Assembly: GCA_964402175.1 (NCBI GenBank)
Contig: CAYOBN010000020.1
Coordinates: forward strand, 6,027-70,026
Direction of reading: 5' to 3'
Source of the DNA: JAWKUK01 sp964402175
GTDB lineage: Bacteria; Planctomycetota; UBA1135; GCA-002686595
DNA: 64,000 nt
In this document: positions 29,201-37,933 of the stretch, in pieces
How positions within the stretch are numbered: position 1 is the first letter of the stretch
Layout of the letters: the number at the start of each line of letters is the position of its first letter
Notes under the pieces: model-generated
The model's input: the letters and a program-made list of their open reading frames with translations, nothing else
Database searches by the model: none
Told to the model about the DNA's origin: nothing
Position numbers and translations under genes: made by a program

Positions 29201-30295
29201 TCACGGCACGACGGTGAAGCGCAGGCCCTCGGAGAGGCCCACCGGCGCGGCAGGCAGCAGCGCGGGGTCGCGGTACCACCATTGGGTGAACACCGTCGTG
29301 CCGGGGAACATCGCGTTGGCGACGAAGAAGCCCGACGTGAACGTGTGCTCCAAGCGGCCCGAGCAGTTGCCCGTGCCGAGGCCGTTCGAGAACACGATCG
29401 GCAGCCGCTGCGGCGCGTTGCCGAGGCACAGCGTGCCGCCGAAGAACGGAATGTTCGCGGGTTGATCGGACCAGAGCAGCAGGCCGAACTGCTGGCTCAG
29501 CACGAGGTCGCAGTGCACGCGGAAGGTGCTGTTCTGGAAGGACGGTGTGCCGGTGAAGCCGATCGCGGGGGTGCAGCCCGCGGAGTTCACCTTGGCCGTG
29601 CAGTAGACGAGCGGTAGGGTGGGCTGCGGCAGATAGGGCGCGATACCGAAGTGGCGCTGCAGCGCGAAGAGGTGCGCCTCCGCCGAAGCTTGCCACGCGG
29701 CTGGGCTGCTGAGCACCGCCGCATCGATCGGGCTCGTCAGGAAGCCGCCCTCGCTGAGCGTCGCGGGCATCGTCGTCTCGCGCAGCACGAAGAAGTTCGC
29801 CGTCTTCGAGCCGCGATCCGCGAGGCCGAGCCCGATGAGGAGCTCTTCCTGCACGCGATCGCGCAGGTTCGCCGACAGCGTCCCGTTCGAGAAGCTGAAC
29901 GTCTCGGTGCCGTTCGCGGCGGAGCTCGAGAACGCGTTGTGGTGGATCGAGACGAACCGATCCGCGGGCCACGTGTTCGCGAGCGCGACTCGCTCCGCGA
30001 GCGAGACCGTCACGTCGGTGGTGCGGGTCAGGCGCACGTCCCAGTCGCCACCGCCGAGGGGGTCCGCCGAATCGAGCGCCAGGAGGTCGCGCAGGCGCAG
30101 GGCGACCTCCAGGTTGAGCTCCGCCTCGACGAGGCCGTTGGCGACCGCGCCGGGGTCGGCGCCGCCATGGCCGGGGTCGATCACGACCCGGTAGGGGAGG
30201 CCCGAGGGCGGAGTCGCCTCGGACCGCTGGGGGATCGTCGAGAGGGCCGCCACCAGGAGCACCCCGGCGACGGCGAAGGGGCGGCGCCAACGCAT
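29201..30295 (-). CDS. N-acetylmuramoyl-L-alanine amidase (Amidase_3) with planctomycete-type C-terminal module
   Basis: 364 residues: signal peptide (1-27), zinc amidase domain (~35-225) with 'VIDPGHGGADPG', the Glu in 'EAELNLEVALRL', 'VSIHHNAFSS' and catalytic Glu in 'PATLSEGGFL'. From residue ~231 a second module begins with 'YCTAKVNSAGCTPAIGFTG' and runs to the end with 'LCLGNAPQRLP' and 'QWWYRDP'. I know this module from large secreted proteins of Planctomycetota; its function is unknown to me. The enzyme would cleave peptide side chains from peptidoglycan, notable in a phylum long thought to lack it. Confidence 0.92.
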   Translation of the reverse strand: MRWRRPFAVAGVLLVAALSTIPQRSEATPPSGLPYRVVIDPGHGGADPGAVANGLVEAELNLEVALRLRDLLALDSADPLGGGDWDVRLTRTTDVTVSLAERVALANTWPADRFVSIHHNAFSSSAANGTETFSFSNGTLSANLRDRVQEELLIGLGLADRGSKTANFFVLRETTMPATLSEGGFLTSPIDAAVLSSPAAWQASAEAHLFALQRHFGIAPYLPQPTLPLVYCTAKVNSAGCTPAIGFTGTPSFQNSTFRVHCDLVLSQQFGLLLWSDQPANIPFFGGTLCLGNAPQRLPIVFSNGLGTGNCSGRLEHTFTSGFFVANAMFPGTTVFTQWWYRDPALLPAAPVGLSEGLRFTVVP

Positions 30296-30419
30296 CCCAT
30301 GAGCCTAACCGGTCCTCCGCGGGCGGTGGCTCAGGGCGATGCAGGGAGCCTCACCTCGGACCCATCATCGATAGGTTCGGGCTCCGTCCCTCCGCTCGGC
30401 CACCGGGGCCCGCGGTAGC

Positions 30420-32393
30420 GTGAGCGGCCGCTGCGCTGCGAGCACCGCGGATCGTCTGTCGGAACGGCGGTTCCCCCTCAATTCGGGGCTAGGGGTTTCC
30501 GATCACCCCCAGGTGTCCCTCGGTCGTCGCCTCCTCGTCTCCCTCGGCATCTGGACCGCGCTCTACGTCGCGGGCGTCGCGGTGATCCATGAAGCCGCGG
30601 TCGTCGAGCGCTTCGACGCCCTCGAGGTGCGCCTCGCCGGGGAGCACGCGGCCCGGGTGCAGGAGGCGATCACCCGCGAGGTCGGGGCCCTCGCCGACAT
30701 GGCCCGCGTCTGGGCGGCACGGGACGACGCCCACACCTACGCGGCGCAGCCGAACCCGGAGTTCGAGGCCGCCACACTGTCGTTGGGCTCGGTCGAGACG
30801 TCTTCGCTCGCGGCGCTCTACGTGTACGACGCGGAGGGCGCCCTCGTCTACGGTCGCACCCTCGAGGAGCTCCGAGCGGGCTCCGCCGGTGGGCCGCCAC
30901 CGGCCTACGCCGAGACGCTGCGCGCGCGCTGCGCGGAGGCGCTCGCCCCGGACCGCCGCTCGGGGGAGGGCGCTTCCGGGCTCGTCGCGGTCGACGGAGA
31001 GGTCCTGATGGTCGCCGGCGAGTCGATCTTCGACAGCGACCGCAGCGAGCCCTCCAACGGGACCTTTGTGCTGGCGCGGGCGCTCGACGAGGCGCTGCTC
31101 GCAGAGCTGCGCGACTCCACCCACGTCGCATTCACGGCGGCGCCTGTCGGTCCAGCGCCCGTGCGGGCCAGCGCTCCCTGGATCGTCTCGGGCAACGAAC
31201 TCCACGGCGAGGCGTGGCTCGCGGACATCGACGGCCGTCCAGCGTTGCGGCTCGAGCTGCGTGTGCCCCGCGACATCCATGCCGAAGGCCGCGCGGCCGC
31301 GTGGTTTGCGCTGACGACGACGGTCCTCGGCGCGCTGTTGCTGTTGATCGCGCTGCACGCCGAGGTGCGGCGCCACGTGGTGCAGCCCCTTGTCCGGCTC
31401 TCGGCGGAAGCGGTGCAAGTCGGGGCTTCGGACGGCCGCCACGTGCCGCAGGTGCTCCAGCGCGATGACGAGCTCGGTGTGCTCTCGCGCGGGCTCGCAT
31501 GGATGACCGAGTGCCTCGCCGAGTCACGCCGAGAGCTCGTCGCTGCATCCCGCAGCGCTGGGCGCTCCGAGATCGCAGCCAGTGTGCTGCACAACGTGGG
31601 GAACGTCCTCAACGCGATCAGCGTCGGCTCCGCGCTGCTGCGCGAACGTGTCGGAGCGAGCGAGCTCGCGCCGACGCTCGCAGGTCTGCGCGGGATCATC
31701 GAAGAGCAAGAGCAGCGCGGGGGCCTCGTCGCTTGGCTCGAGAGCGATCCACGCGGCCCGCAGTTCGGCGCGCTCCTCTGCGAGCTCGCCGTGGCAGCCG
31801 AACACGAGCGCGAGCAGCTCGAGACCGAAGCGCGAGCGCTCGTCGAGCGCGTCGAACATGTGCGCGCGGTGCTGACGCGCCACCAGGGCATCGCGCGCGC
31901 GTCGAACGTCGCCGAGACGTTCACGCTGCGCGAGCTGGTGGCGGAGAGCGAGCGTCTCGCCCGTCTGCCCAAAGCGGGCTCCGAGGCCCTCGCGATCACC
32001 ATCGAGTCCGACCGCGAGGTCGTTGGACAGAAGCACCGGTTGCTGGAGATCCTCGTCAACCTCGTCAACAACGCGACCGAAGCGCTGGCCGAGCACGGCG
32101 TCCGCGAGCCGCGCATCGCCATCCGCGGCGGCATCGAAGCTGGGATCCGCGCCTGGTTCGAAGTCGAAGACAACGGCCCTGGCATCCCCGCCGAGGTCCG
32201 CGAGTCGCTGTTCCGTATGGGCTTCACCACCAAAGCCAGCGGCAGCGGCATCGGCTTGCACTCTTCTGCGAACACCGCGCTCGCCCTGGGCGGAGCGTTA
32301 CGGTTGCTGCCAGCAGAGCCCGGCAAGGGAGCCACCTTCCGCTTCGAGTTCCCGCTCACCGTCCCCGAATCAGCGGCGCGCCGCGCCGCGTGA
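30420..32393 (+). CDS. Membrane sensor histidine kinase with extracytoplasmic sensor and HAMP
   Basis: 657 residues from GTG 30420; an in-frame GTG at 30513 (before 'SLGRRLLVSLGIW') would give a neater N-terminus. TM1 (~37-57), a CHASE-like sensor (~60-290), TM2 ('AWFALTTTVLGALLLLIAL'), HAMP (~320-370), then the kinase. The H-box is the unusual 'SVLHNVGNVLNAISVGSAL' with His391 instead of the common SHELRTPL. N-box 'LVNNATEAL', G1 'VEDNGPGIP', F 'FRMGFTTK' and G2 'GSGIGLHSS' are intact. The response regulator follows 4 nt later. Confidence 0.9.
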   Translation: MSGRCAASTADRLSERRFPLNSGLGVSDHPQVSLGRRLLVSLGIWTALYVAGVAVIHEAAVVERFDALEVRLAGEHAARVQEAITREVGALADMARVWAARDDAHTYAAQPNPEFEAATLSLGSVETSSLAALYVYDAEGALVYGRTLEELRAGSAGGPPPAYAETLRARCAEALAPDRRSGEGASGLVAVDGEVLMVAGESIFDSDRSEPSNGTFVLARALDEALLAELRDSTHVAFTAAPVGPAPVRASAPWIVSGNELHGEAWLADIDGRPALRLELRVPRDIHAEGRAAAWFALTTTVLGALLLLIALHAEVRRHVVQPLVRLSAEAVQVGASDGRHVPQVLQRDDELGVLSRGLAWMTECLAESRRELVAASRSAGRSEIAASVLHNVGNVLNAISVGSALLRERVGASELAPTLAGLRGIIEEQEQRGGLVAWLESDPRGPQFGALLCELAVAAEHEREQLETEARALVERVEHVRAVLTRHQGIARASNVAETFTLRELVAESERLARLPKAGSEALAITIESDREVVGQKHRLLEILVNLVNNATEALAEHGVREPRIAIRGGIEAGIRAWFEVEDNGPGIPAEVRESLFRMGFTTKASGSGIGLHSSANTALALGGALRLLPAEPGKGATFRFEFPLTVPESAARRAA

Positions 32394-32397
32394 GACC

Positions 32398-32880
32398 ATG
32401 AACGCCATCCCCACTCTGCGCCGGCGCGTGCTCGTCATCGACGACGATCGCGCGGTCATCGAAGACTACCGCCGTGTACTCGCCGCGCCTGGTCCGCGGC
32501 CCACGGGCACGCTCGCGGCGTCGTTCTTCGGGCGCCCGACGGCGCCGACCGAGCCGCGCCTCGACGTCGCGCTCGACTGTGTGCAACAGGGCGAGGCTGG
32601 TGTCGCGGCTGTGGCCGCAGCGATCGCCGCAGGGGATCCCTATCACGTCGTCTTCGTCGACATGCGCATGCCCCCCGGCATCGATGGCAGCGAGACGATG
32701 CGCCAGATCCGCGAGGTCGACCCGTCTCTGCCGTGCATCGTCTGCACCGCGTTCAGCGACGTCGGCAGCGACAAGCTGCGCAGCGAGTTCGGCGCACAGC
32801 TCGTCGTTTTGCACAAGCCGTTCGAGCCCAACGAGATCCGCAACCTCGTGCGGAGCTCGGTCGAGCGCCAGGCAGCCTAG
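32398..32880 (+). CDS. Single-domain response regulator with expanded receiver
   Basis: 160 residues, receiver only. Acidic pocket 'VIDDDRAV', phospho-acceptor Asp88 in 'VVFVDMRMPPGIDG', Thr in 'VCTAFSD', Lys in 'LHKPFEPNEI'. The acceptor lies ~30 residues later than usual because of an insertion at ~30-60 ('PRPTGTLAASFFGRPTAPTE'). No output domain, so it probably passes phosphate onward or acts by protein contact. Coupled to the kinase upstream; convergent with the following gene. Confidence 0.9.
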   Translation: MNAIPTLRRRVLVIDDDRAVIEDYRRVLAAPGPRPTGTLAASFFGRPTAPTEPRLDVALDCVQQGEAGVAAVAAAIAAGDPYHVVFVDMRMPPGIDGSETMRQIREVDPSLPCIVCTAFSDVGSDKLRSEFGAQLVVLHKPFEPNEIRNLVRSSVERQAA

Positions 32881-32887
32881 CGCGCGC

Positions 32888-34378
32888 TCAGCGCCGCTCC
32901 AGGAGCAGGTAACGGAGGCGAGCGCGGCGCTGCGAGAGGCCCGGGAGGCGCATCACGATCCCGAGCCCGCGCGCTGCGAGCCGCGCTGCGCGCTGGGCCC
33001 GGCGGCCGAAGTTGCGCGCCCGGAACTCCACCTCTTCGGGCTCGGGCGCGGCTTGGGCGTGGAACGTCGCGCGGACCTCGAAGCCCGCAGCCCGCACGAG
33101 CTGGGCGACCTCGCCAGGATCGAGGGACTCGAAGGGGCCGATGTTGGGGTCGGGGGAGAGCACGTACTCCACGCCGCGGGGGCCGCCGCGGCGGGCGCGC
33201 AGGGCCTCGGTCCAGTCGTGGTACGAGCGGCGTGACACGTACGCGAGCAGCACCTTCCCGCCCGGCCGCACCCAGCGCGCGAGCGCATCGAGGAGCTTCG
33301 GACGGTCCGCGTGGGGCAGACCCTCGAGCCGGTGCAAACACGACACGACGTCGTAGGTGTCCGCCGAGGGCTCAGCGCCGGCATCAGCGGGCCACAGGTG
33401 GACTCCAGCAGGCGGATGGACGCGATCGGCGACGAACTCCGCGACTTCGCGGGTGCGCTCGACGACGTCGAAGCGAAAGCCCGGCCGTCGCGCGCCGAGG
33501 TGCGCCGTCAGGATCCCCGTGCACGGCAGGACGTCGAGCCAACGCAGCGGCTCTTCTGCGCCGCGCTCGCGACCTTCGGGGACGAGCGCATCGAGCGCGC
33601 TGTCGAGGGCGCGCAGCTCCCACGCCCGCGGTTTGTTGTGGCGCAGCCCGTTCAGTACACGCGCGCGCTGGTAGATCGCCAAGAGGTCCGGCGCCCAATC
33701 GTCGGGCTTGGTCGAGCTCGGGATCGGGCGACCCGCGTAGTGGTTCCAGTGCGTGACCTGCGCGAGCGGCCGTCGCTTCGGCGGCCGCTTCGGGACGACC
33801 TTCGGCCAGCCGAGCGCGAGCACCGCGATCACGATGCGATCGTAGGGCAACCCGACAGCTTCGCGGACCTTCTCTGCGCCGCCAGTCTGCGTGATCCAGA
33901 ACGTCCCGAGACCCAGCGCGTGCGCCGCGAGGCTCATGTTCTGCACGAGCGCGCTCGCGCTCTGGATGTTCGCCCACGCCTCCTCCGAGAAGTCGCGCCC
34001 GTAGGAGACAACGATGTTCACCGGCGCGTTGGCCATCTGCGTCGAGAGCGCAGCGAGGCGTGTGTTGACCTCTGGATCGTCGACCGCGACGAGGTCCCAC
34101 ATCTGATAGTTGCACGAGCTCGGCGCCCAGATGCCCGCGTGCATGACCTGTTCGACGAGCTCGCGCGCGACCGGGTCGCGTTTGAACTTACGGATCGAGC
34201 GTCGGCCGTAGAGCGTCTCCCAGAACGCCACCGCGGGCAGCTCACCGAGCGGTCGCTGCGTGCCGTCGTCCGCGGCTTCTCCGCTGAAGGTCGGATCGAC
34301 GGGGGGCGCCTCGGGAATGCCGTTCCGGGGCTCGTCTGCCGCGGGTCGGGGCAGGGCGGAGTCGTCGTGCGCGGGCAT
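32888..34378 (-). CDS. Nitroreductase-family flavoprotein fused to a methyltransferase-like domain
   Basis: 496 residues. After a Pro/Asp-rich lead, residues ~50-235 are a nitroreductase domain: 'LYGRRSIRKFKRDPV' (FMN phosphate contacts), 'IWAPSSCNYQMWDLV', 'SAALVQNMSLAAHALGLGTFW'-like helix and 'IAVLALGWPKV'. After a linker, residues ~280-470 look like a class I methyltransferase of the Methyltransf_11/23 type with 'DVVSCLHRLEGLPHA' and 'WVRPGGKVLLAYVSRR', but its motif I ('WLDVLPCTGILTAHLG') is degenerate. The fusion could combine a redox and a methylation step on one substrate, or bind a cofactor without catalysis. Confidence 0.85.
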   Translation of the reverse strand: MPAHDDSALPRPAADEPRNGIPEAPPVDPTFSGEAADDGTQRPLGELPAVAFWETLYGRRSIRKFKRDPVARELVEQVMHAGIWAPSSCNYQMWDLVAVDDPEVNTRLAALSTQMANAPVNIVVSYGRDFSEEAWANIQSASALVQNMSLAAHALGLGTFWITQTGGAEKVREAVGLPYDRIVIAVLALGWPKVVPKRPPKRRPLAQVTHWNHYAGRPIPSSTKPDDWAPDLLAIYQRARVLNGLRHNKPRAWELRALDSALDALVPEGRERGAEEPLRWLDVLPCTGILTAHLGARRPGFRFDVVERTREVAEFVADRVHPPAGVHLWPADAGAEPSADTYDVVSCLHRLEGLPHADRPKLLDALARWVRPGGKVLLAYVSRRSYHDWTEALRARRGGPRGVEYVLSPDPNIGPFESLDPGEVAQLVRAAGFEVRATFHAQAAPEPEEVEFRARNFGRRAQRAARLAARGLGIVMRLPGLSQRRARLRYLLLERR

Positions 34379-34405
34379 CGGGGACGGGAGTCTACCGGGC
34401 GATGG

Positions 34406-34918
34406 TCACGCGCGCCCGGATCGACGGCGCGGGGCGCGCCGCTGCAACACCCAACCCGCGCCCGCGAGGCCCGCCAGCACGAGCGCGATGAGGGAAGTGT
34501 GCCACCCAGAGCGCTCGTCCGCGTCGCCTTCGGCGGCTTCGAGGGCCGTGTTGCGCTCGCTCGGCCCACGGCGGGGTTGCGTCGGCGTCGGGCCCGGGAC
34601 CGCGGCGCGTGGGGCTGAGTCGAAGTGCGCCCGATCTCCGTAGAGCGCGAGCTTGCGCTCCAGGAGTGTTTCGCGGTCCACGACCGCGACCCCGAACGAC
34701 GCGCGTTGCAGCGCGGGAGTTCGGGTCAGCACGTCGGCGTCACCGGCCCCGACTCCGACGAGCTCCAGCGGCGCGCCGCGGTGGAGCAGCTCTCGGCCGC
34801 GCGCCTCCAGCTCTTCGCGCGCCCCCGCGAGCGACTCCTCTTCGCGCGCCCGCTGAGCGGTCGCTGGCGCCGCCAGGATCACCGCCAGGAGCGCTGCTGC
34901 GCATGTCCGCGGATTCAA
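34406..34918 (-). CDS. Exported protein of unknown function in the pilin-like operon
   Basis: 170 residues from a TTG at 34918 that overlaps the upstream stop (TTGA) and opens directly into a signal peptide ('CAAALLAVILAAPATAQ'). The middle is charged and helical with 'TPALQRASFGVAVVDRETLLERKLAL'-like content, then a Pro/Arg linker and a C-terminal TM ('SLIALVLAGLAGAGWVL') with an Arg-rich tail. This bitopic layout resembles small proteins that accompany pilus assembly. I do not recognise it. Last gene of the operon. Confidence 0.65.
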   Translation of the reverse strand: MNPRTCAAALLAVILAAPATAQRAREEESLAGAREELEARGRELLHRGAPLELVGVGAGDADVLTRTPALQRASFGVAVVDRETLLERKLALYGDRAHFDSAPRAAVPGPTPTQPRRGPSERNTALEAAEGDADERSGWHTSLIALVLAGLAGAGWVLQRRAPRRRSGRA

Positions 34919-36798
34919 GGGGCGACCTCCACCCGGTGCGGGTCCTCGTGCAGCGTCCGCCACGAGAGCACCTCGACCTCTCCGATCGTCCGGGGCAGCA
35001 GGTCGCCGACGATGCTGGCATTGCCGCCCAACATCCGCGCGTCGTAGTTCATCGCGATCGACGGAGTACCGTACACGATGTTCTCGTTGCGGCTGATGAC
35101 GGCGCCGTTGATCTGCGCCGCGGTGCCGCCCAGCACCAGGTACGAGAAGGATTGGTTCGTGTAGAACACGCCGTCCAAGCGGTTCGCGTAGAGCGACGCG
35201 ATCGAGGAGTACGTCGGCACACCGCTCGCCGGGATGTTGCCAGCCCAGAACGCGGGATCGAGCGCGTCGTCGAAGTCGATGTCGGCGAGGGTCGTGGTAT
35301 CGTCGAACTCTCCGTCGCCGTCGATGTCTTCGCCGGTCCCCGGGATGCGATCACCGACCGAGTGACCCGGCGGAATCAGGCCCGCGAGCGCGTCGGCCTC
35401 CGTGTAGTACTCGGTGGTGAAGACCCCGTCGCCCTCCAGGACGTCGTCGTCTCCCGTGCCCAGGATCCCGTCGCGGCCAGCGAGGGTGTTCGGGATACCG
35501 TCTTCGCCCGAGTCCTCGGACGACGCGTTCAGCGCGGACGACATCCAGCCGCCGACATACTGGCGCCACATCCAGTGGGTGTGGTCCCCGACCGCGATGT
35601 GCTCGCGCGCGAGGAGGCCCAGGAAGTCCCGGTCGTGGTTCGCAGCGAGCCAGGCTTCGGTGTCCGCTTGGCTGTTGCTCGCGGGCCGCGGCGACGTCGG
35701 CGGGTTCACGTAGCGCAGCGTGTTGGGCACATAGACGTTGCCGCCGGCGTAGATCGCGCCCTGACCCGTCACGAAGCCGCTGATCAGCACATCGCCGCGC
35801 ACGACGACCTTGCCGTCGATCTGGATCGGGTTCGCGGCAGTGCCGACGAGGTACAGGTTCTCGAGCTCCCCCGGTTCATCGCCGAGCACCGCGTTGCAAA
35901 CCGGAACGCTGCCGATCGCGATCCCGCCGCCGGACGACACGGCACGCTCCTCGAGCTTCGTCATGTCGCTCAGGTTCGGCATTTCGACCGCGTCTTGGAA
36001 ATCGTGTTGGTTCTCCGCGTTGCCGCCGTTGCCCTGCAGGTTCTGGACACCGACGATGTCCCACCCCGAGAAGACCCCGCCGTCGTTGCCGTCTTGCAGG
36101 CCGTCGCCGTTGTCGTCGCGATACCCGGTGAGGCTCGCGGTCCCCGAACCGACCGATGCGCTGTCGTAGGTGGGCTGACCCGTGACCGTGGGGGAGTAAC
36201 CCGCACAGTCGAACTGCCCGTTGCTGCGCGCGTTGCCGTTGCAGCGGATGGTGCTGCCGTAGAACCAGCCCCAGTTGTTGATGAAGTACGCGCTGTCGAA
36301 GACGCGGCTCTGCGCGAGGCTCCAGCGCAGCGTCACCTCGACCGACGCAGACGCATCGGGGCGGCGGCCGGGAGGCAGCGCTGCGGGAGCATCCGGCACG
36401 TAACCCGTCGCGACGACCCGCACAGTGACGTCGTCCGCGGTCGAGGACACGAGGTCGAGCCGCACGGTGTACGCTCCGACGCGCGCTCCGCCGCTCATCA
36501 CTGGAGCGCCATCGAAGGGCAGCATCGTGTCTTCACCTTGGAAGAGCGCCGTCACGCCCCAGAGCGGGTCATAGACCGAGGCTTTGCCGACCGCATCGCC
36601 GATCAGTGCGCGTGCGCGTTCGACGCCCGCTTCGGCCAGCGCTTCTGCGCGCAGCTCGTCGAACGAGCGCCGCGAAGCGCCGAGCTCCACCTGCGTGAAG
36701 GTCGTCGTCGCGGCGATGAGGCCAGCGACCCCGACGAATGCGACCAGCGCCGCGACGAGCGCGGCGCCGCGCCGCTCAGGCGTTGCGTGTACGTACAT
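34915..36798 (-). CDS. PilX-like minor pilin/adhesin with Ca-binding-like Asp loops
   Basis: 627 residues from ATG 36798, overlapping the preceding gene by 23 nt; an earlier in-frame start at 36900 would lie wholly inside that gene. The N-terminus has the PilX form: short charged lead, 'GAALVAALVAFVGVAGLIAA' TM and a helix with 'LRAEALAEAGVERARALI'. The rest is beta-rich, Gly/Asn/Asp-heavy, with Asp loops ('RDDNGDGLQDGNDGG', 'GEDIDGDGEFDDTT') like calcium sites, and a bactofilin-like 'IQIDGKVVVRGDVLISGFV' repeat. It probably sits at a pilus tip or in a pseudopilus. Confidence 0.75.
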   Translation of the reverse strand: MYVHATPERRGAALVAALVAFVGVAGLIAATTTFTQVELGASRRSFDELRAEALAEAGVERARALIGDAVGKASVYDPLWGVTALFQGEDTMLPFDGAPVMSGGARVGAYTVRLDLVSSTADDVTVRVVATGYVPDAPAALPPGRRPDASASVEVTLRWSLAQSRVFDSAYFINNWGWFYGSTIRCNGNARSNGQFDCAGYSPTVTGQPTYDSASVGSGTASLTGYRDDNGDGLQDGNDGGVFSGWDIVGVQNLQGNGGNAENQHDFQDAVEMPNLSDMTKLEERAVSSGGGIAIGSVPVCNAVLGDEPGELENLYLVGTAANPIQIDGKVVVRGDVLISGFVTGQGAIYAGGNVYVPNTLRYVNPPTSPRPASNSQADTEAWLAANHDRDFLGLLAREHIAVGDHTHWMWRQYVGGWMSSALNASSEDSGEDGIPNTLAGRDGILGTGDDDVLEGDGVFTTEYYTEADALAGLIPPGHSVGDRIPGTGEDIDGDGEFDDTTTLADIDFDDALDPAFWAGNIPASGVPTYSSIASLYANRLDGVFYTNQSFSYLVLGGTAAQINGAVISRNENIVYGTPSIAMNYDARMLGGNASIVGDLLPRTIGEVEVLSWRTLHEDPHRVEVAP

Positions 36799-37381
36799 GG
36801 AACTCCTCGCTGCGAGGCGCGCCCCCCTGGCGCGCCTCCTGTGTGATGCGGATCCGCCAGAGGTCGCCCGCGGTATCGACGGCGAACCCCGGGTTCTCAC
36901 CGCCGCCTTGGGTCAGCCCGCGCACCAGGATGCGCGTGTGTCGGACGTTGCCACCCGCGTCGAGAATGCGCCGCTCCAGGCGGCGCTCTTCGCGGTTCGC
37001 GGTGGTGACCACCGTGTAGACGATGCTGCCGCCGACCAGGTTCTGCTGGTTCGTGAGGCCCCCGAGGCGGCGCTCGAATGCGCCGAACGCGGTGCCCGCG
37101 CCATCGGCGACGGCGACCTGGAAACGCAGCTCGTGGTTCCCATCGGGCAGGACGGTCACGTTGACGAGGTCGTCACGGGTCGCCCGCAGCTCGCCGCGCA
37201 GCACCTCGGTGGCGTTGCGCACGGCACCGTTCACCTCGACCGTGCCGTTCACCGTGACCTGCGCGCGCCGCGCGAGCTGCACGGAGCCAGCGATCGCGTA
37301 GCCGACGACCCCGAGCACCGCGATCGCCGCAGTGAGCTCGGTCAGGCTGAAACCAGAACGTCGGCCGAAGCGGGGGCTCAC
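36776..37381 (-). CDS. PilW-like prepilin
   Basis: 201 residues. The prepilin peptidase site is 'RRSGFSLTELTAAIAVLG': cleavage after the Gly leaves an N-methylated Phe and the conserved Glu at position 5. The hydrophobic helix continues to ~residue 30, followed by a pseudopilin globular domain. Its GTG start overlaps the stop of the upstream gene (GTGA). Confidence 0.85.
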   Translation of the reverse strand: MSPRFGRRSGFSLTELTAAIAVLGVVGYAIAGSVQLARRAQVTVNGTVEVNGAVRNATEVLRGELRATRDDLVNVTVLPDGNHELRFQVAVADGAGTAFGAFERRLGGLTNQQNLVGGSIVYTVVTTANREERRLERRILDAGGNVRHTRILVRGLTQGGGENPGFAVDTAGDLWRIRITQEARQGGAPRSEEFHVRTRNA

Positions 37382-37803
37382 GTGCGACTCCTCTGTGTGA
37401 CGGCTGTACCCAGTCGGCGCCCGGTCTGGAGCTCGAACAGCGCGAGCTCCACTTGCAGCAACCCGAGCTCGGCTTCGAAGACCGTGAGGTCGACGCGGTA
37501 TTCGCTGCGCGCGGCGTCAGGGCCGTCGAAGAGCGACGTCCCGTCGAGGCCCAGGAGGTTCGCCGTCGGCTGCGCGCCGAGGTTCTCGGCCACGGTCTCG
37601 AGGTAGAGCACGCCGCTCGTCAGGCGCTTCGCGGCATTGGCGCCGCCGATCGACTCCGAGAACGCCGCCGCCGCACCGAGCACGAGGATCGTGACGACGA
37701 CGGAGGCCATCATCACCTCGACGAGGGTCAAACCCGCGTTGCACGCCAGGCGTGCTCCGCGCGGCCGCGCTCCCTCCGCCCCTGCTCCCCGCAACCTGTC
37801 CAT
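37378..37803 (-). CDS. PilV-like prepilin
   Basis: 141 residues. Arg/Ala-rich leader then 'NAGLTLVEVMMASVVVTILVL', a type IV prepilin signature with Leu after the cleavage Gly and Glu at +5. First gene of a minor-pilin operon (PilV-, PilW- and PilX-like, then an unknown). No assembly ATPase or prepilin peptidase is nearby, so the machine must be encoded elsewhere. Confidence 0.85.
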   Translation of the reverse strand: MDRLRGAGAEGARPRGARLACNAGLTLVEVMMASVVVTILVLGAAAAFSESIGGANAAKRLTSGVLYLETVAENLGAQPTANLLGLDGTSLFDGPDAARSEYRVDLTVFEAELGLLQVELALFELQTGRRLGTAVTQRSRT

Positions 37804-37933
37804 GGCTTCGACAACGTGCGCTGAAGACGCACCGTGGCGCTGGATCGGCGGCTTAGGGGCGGCGCCTTTAAGGAAATCGCAAATGGGGTGCTCGGCGTCT
37901 CGAACTCGGCGCTGCGCTCGTTACCCTCGGGGC

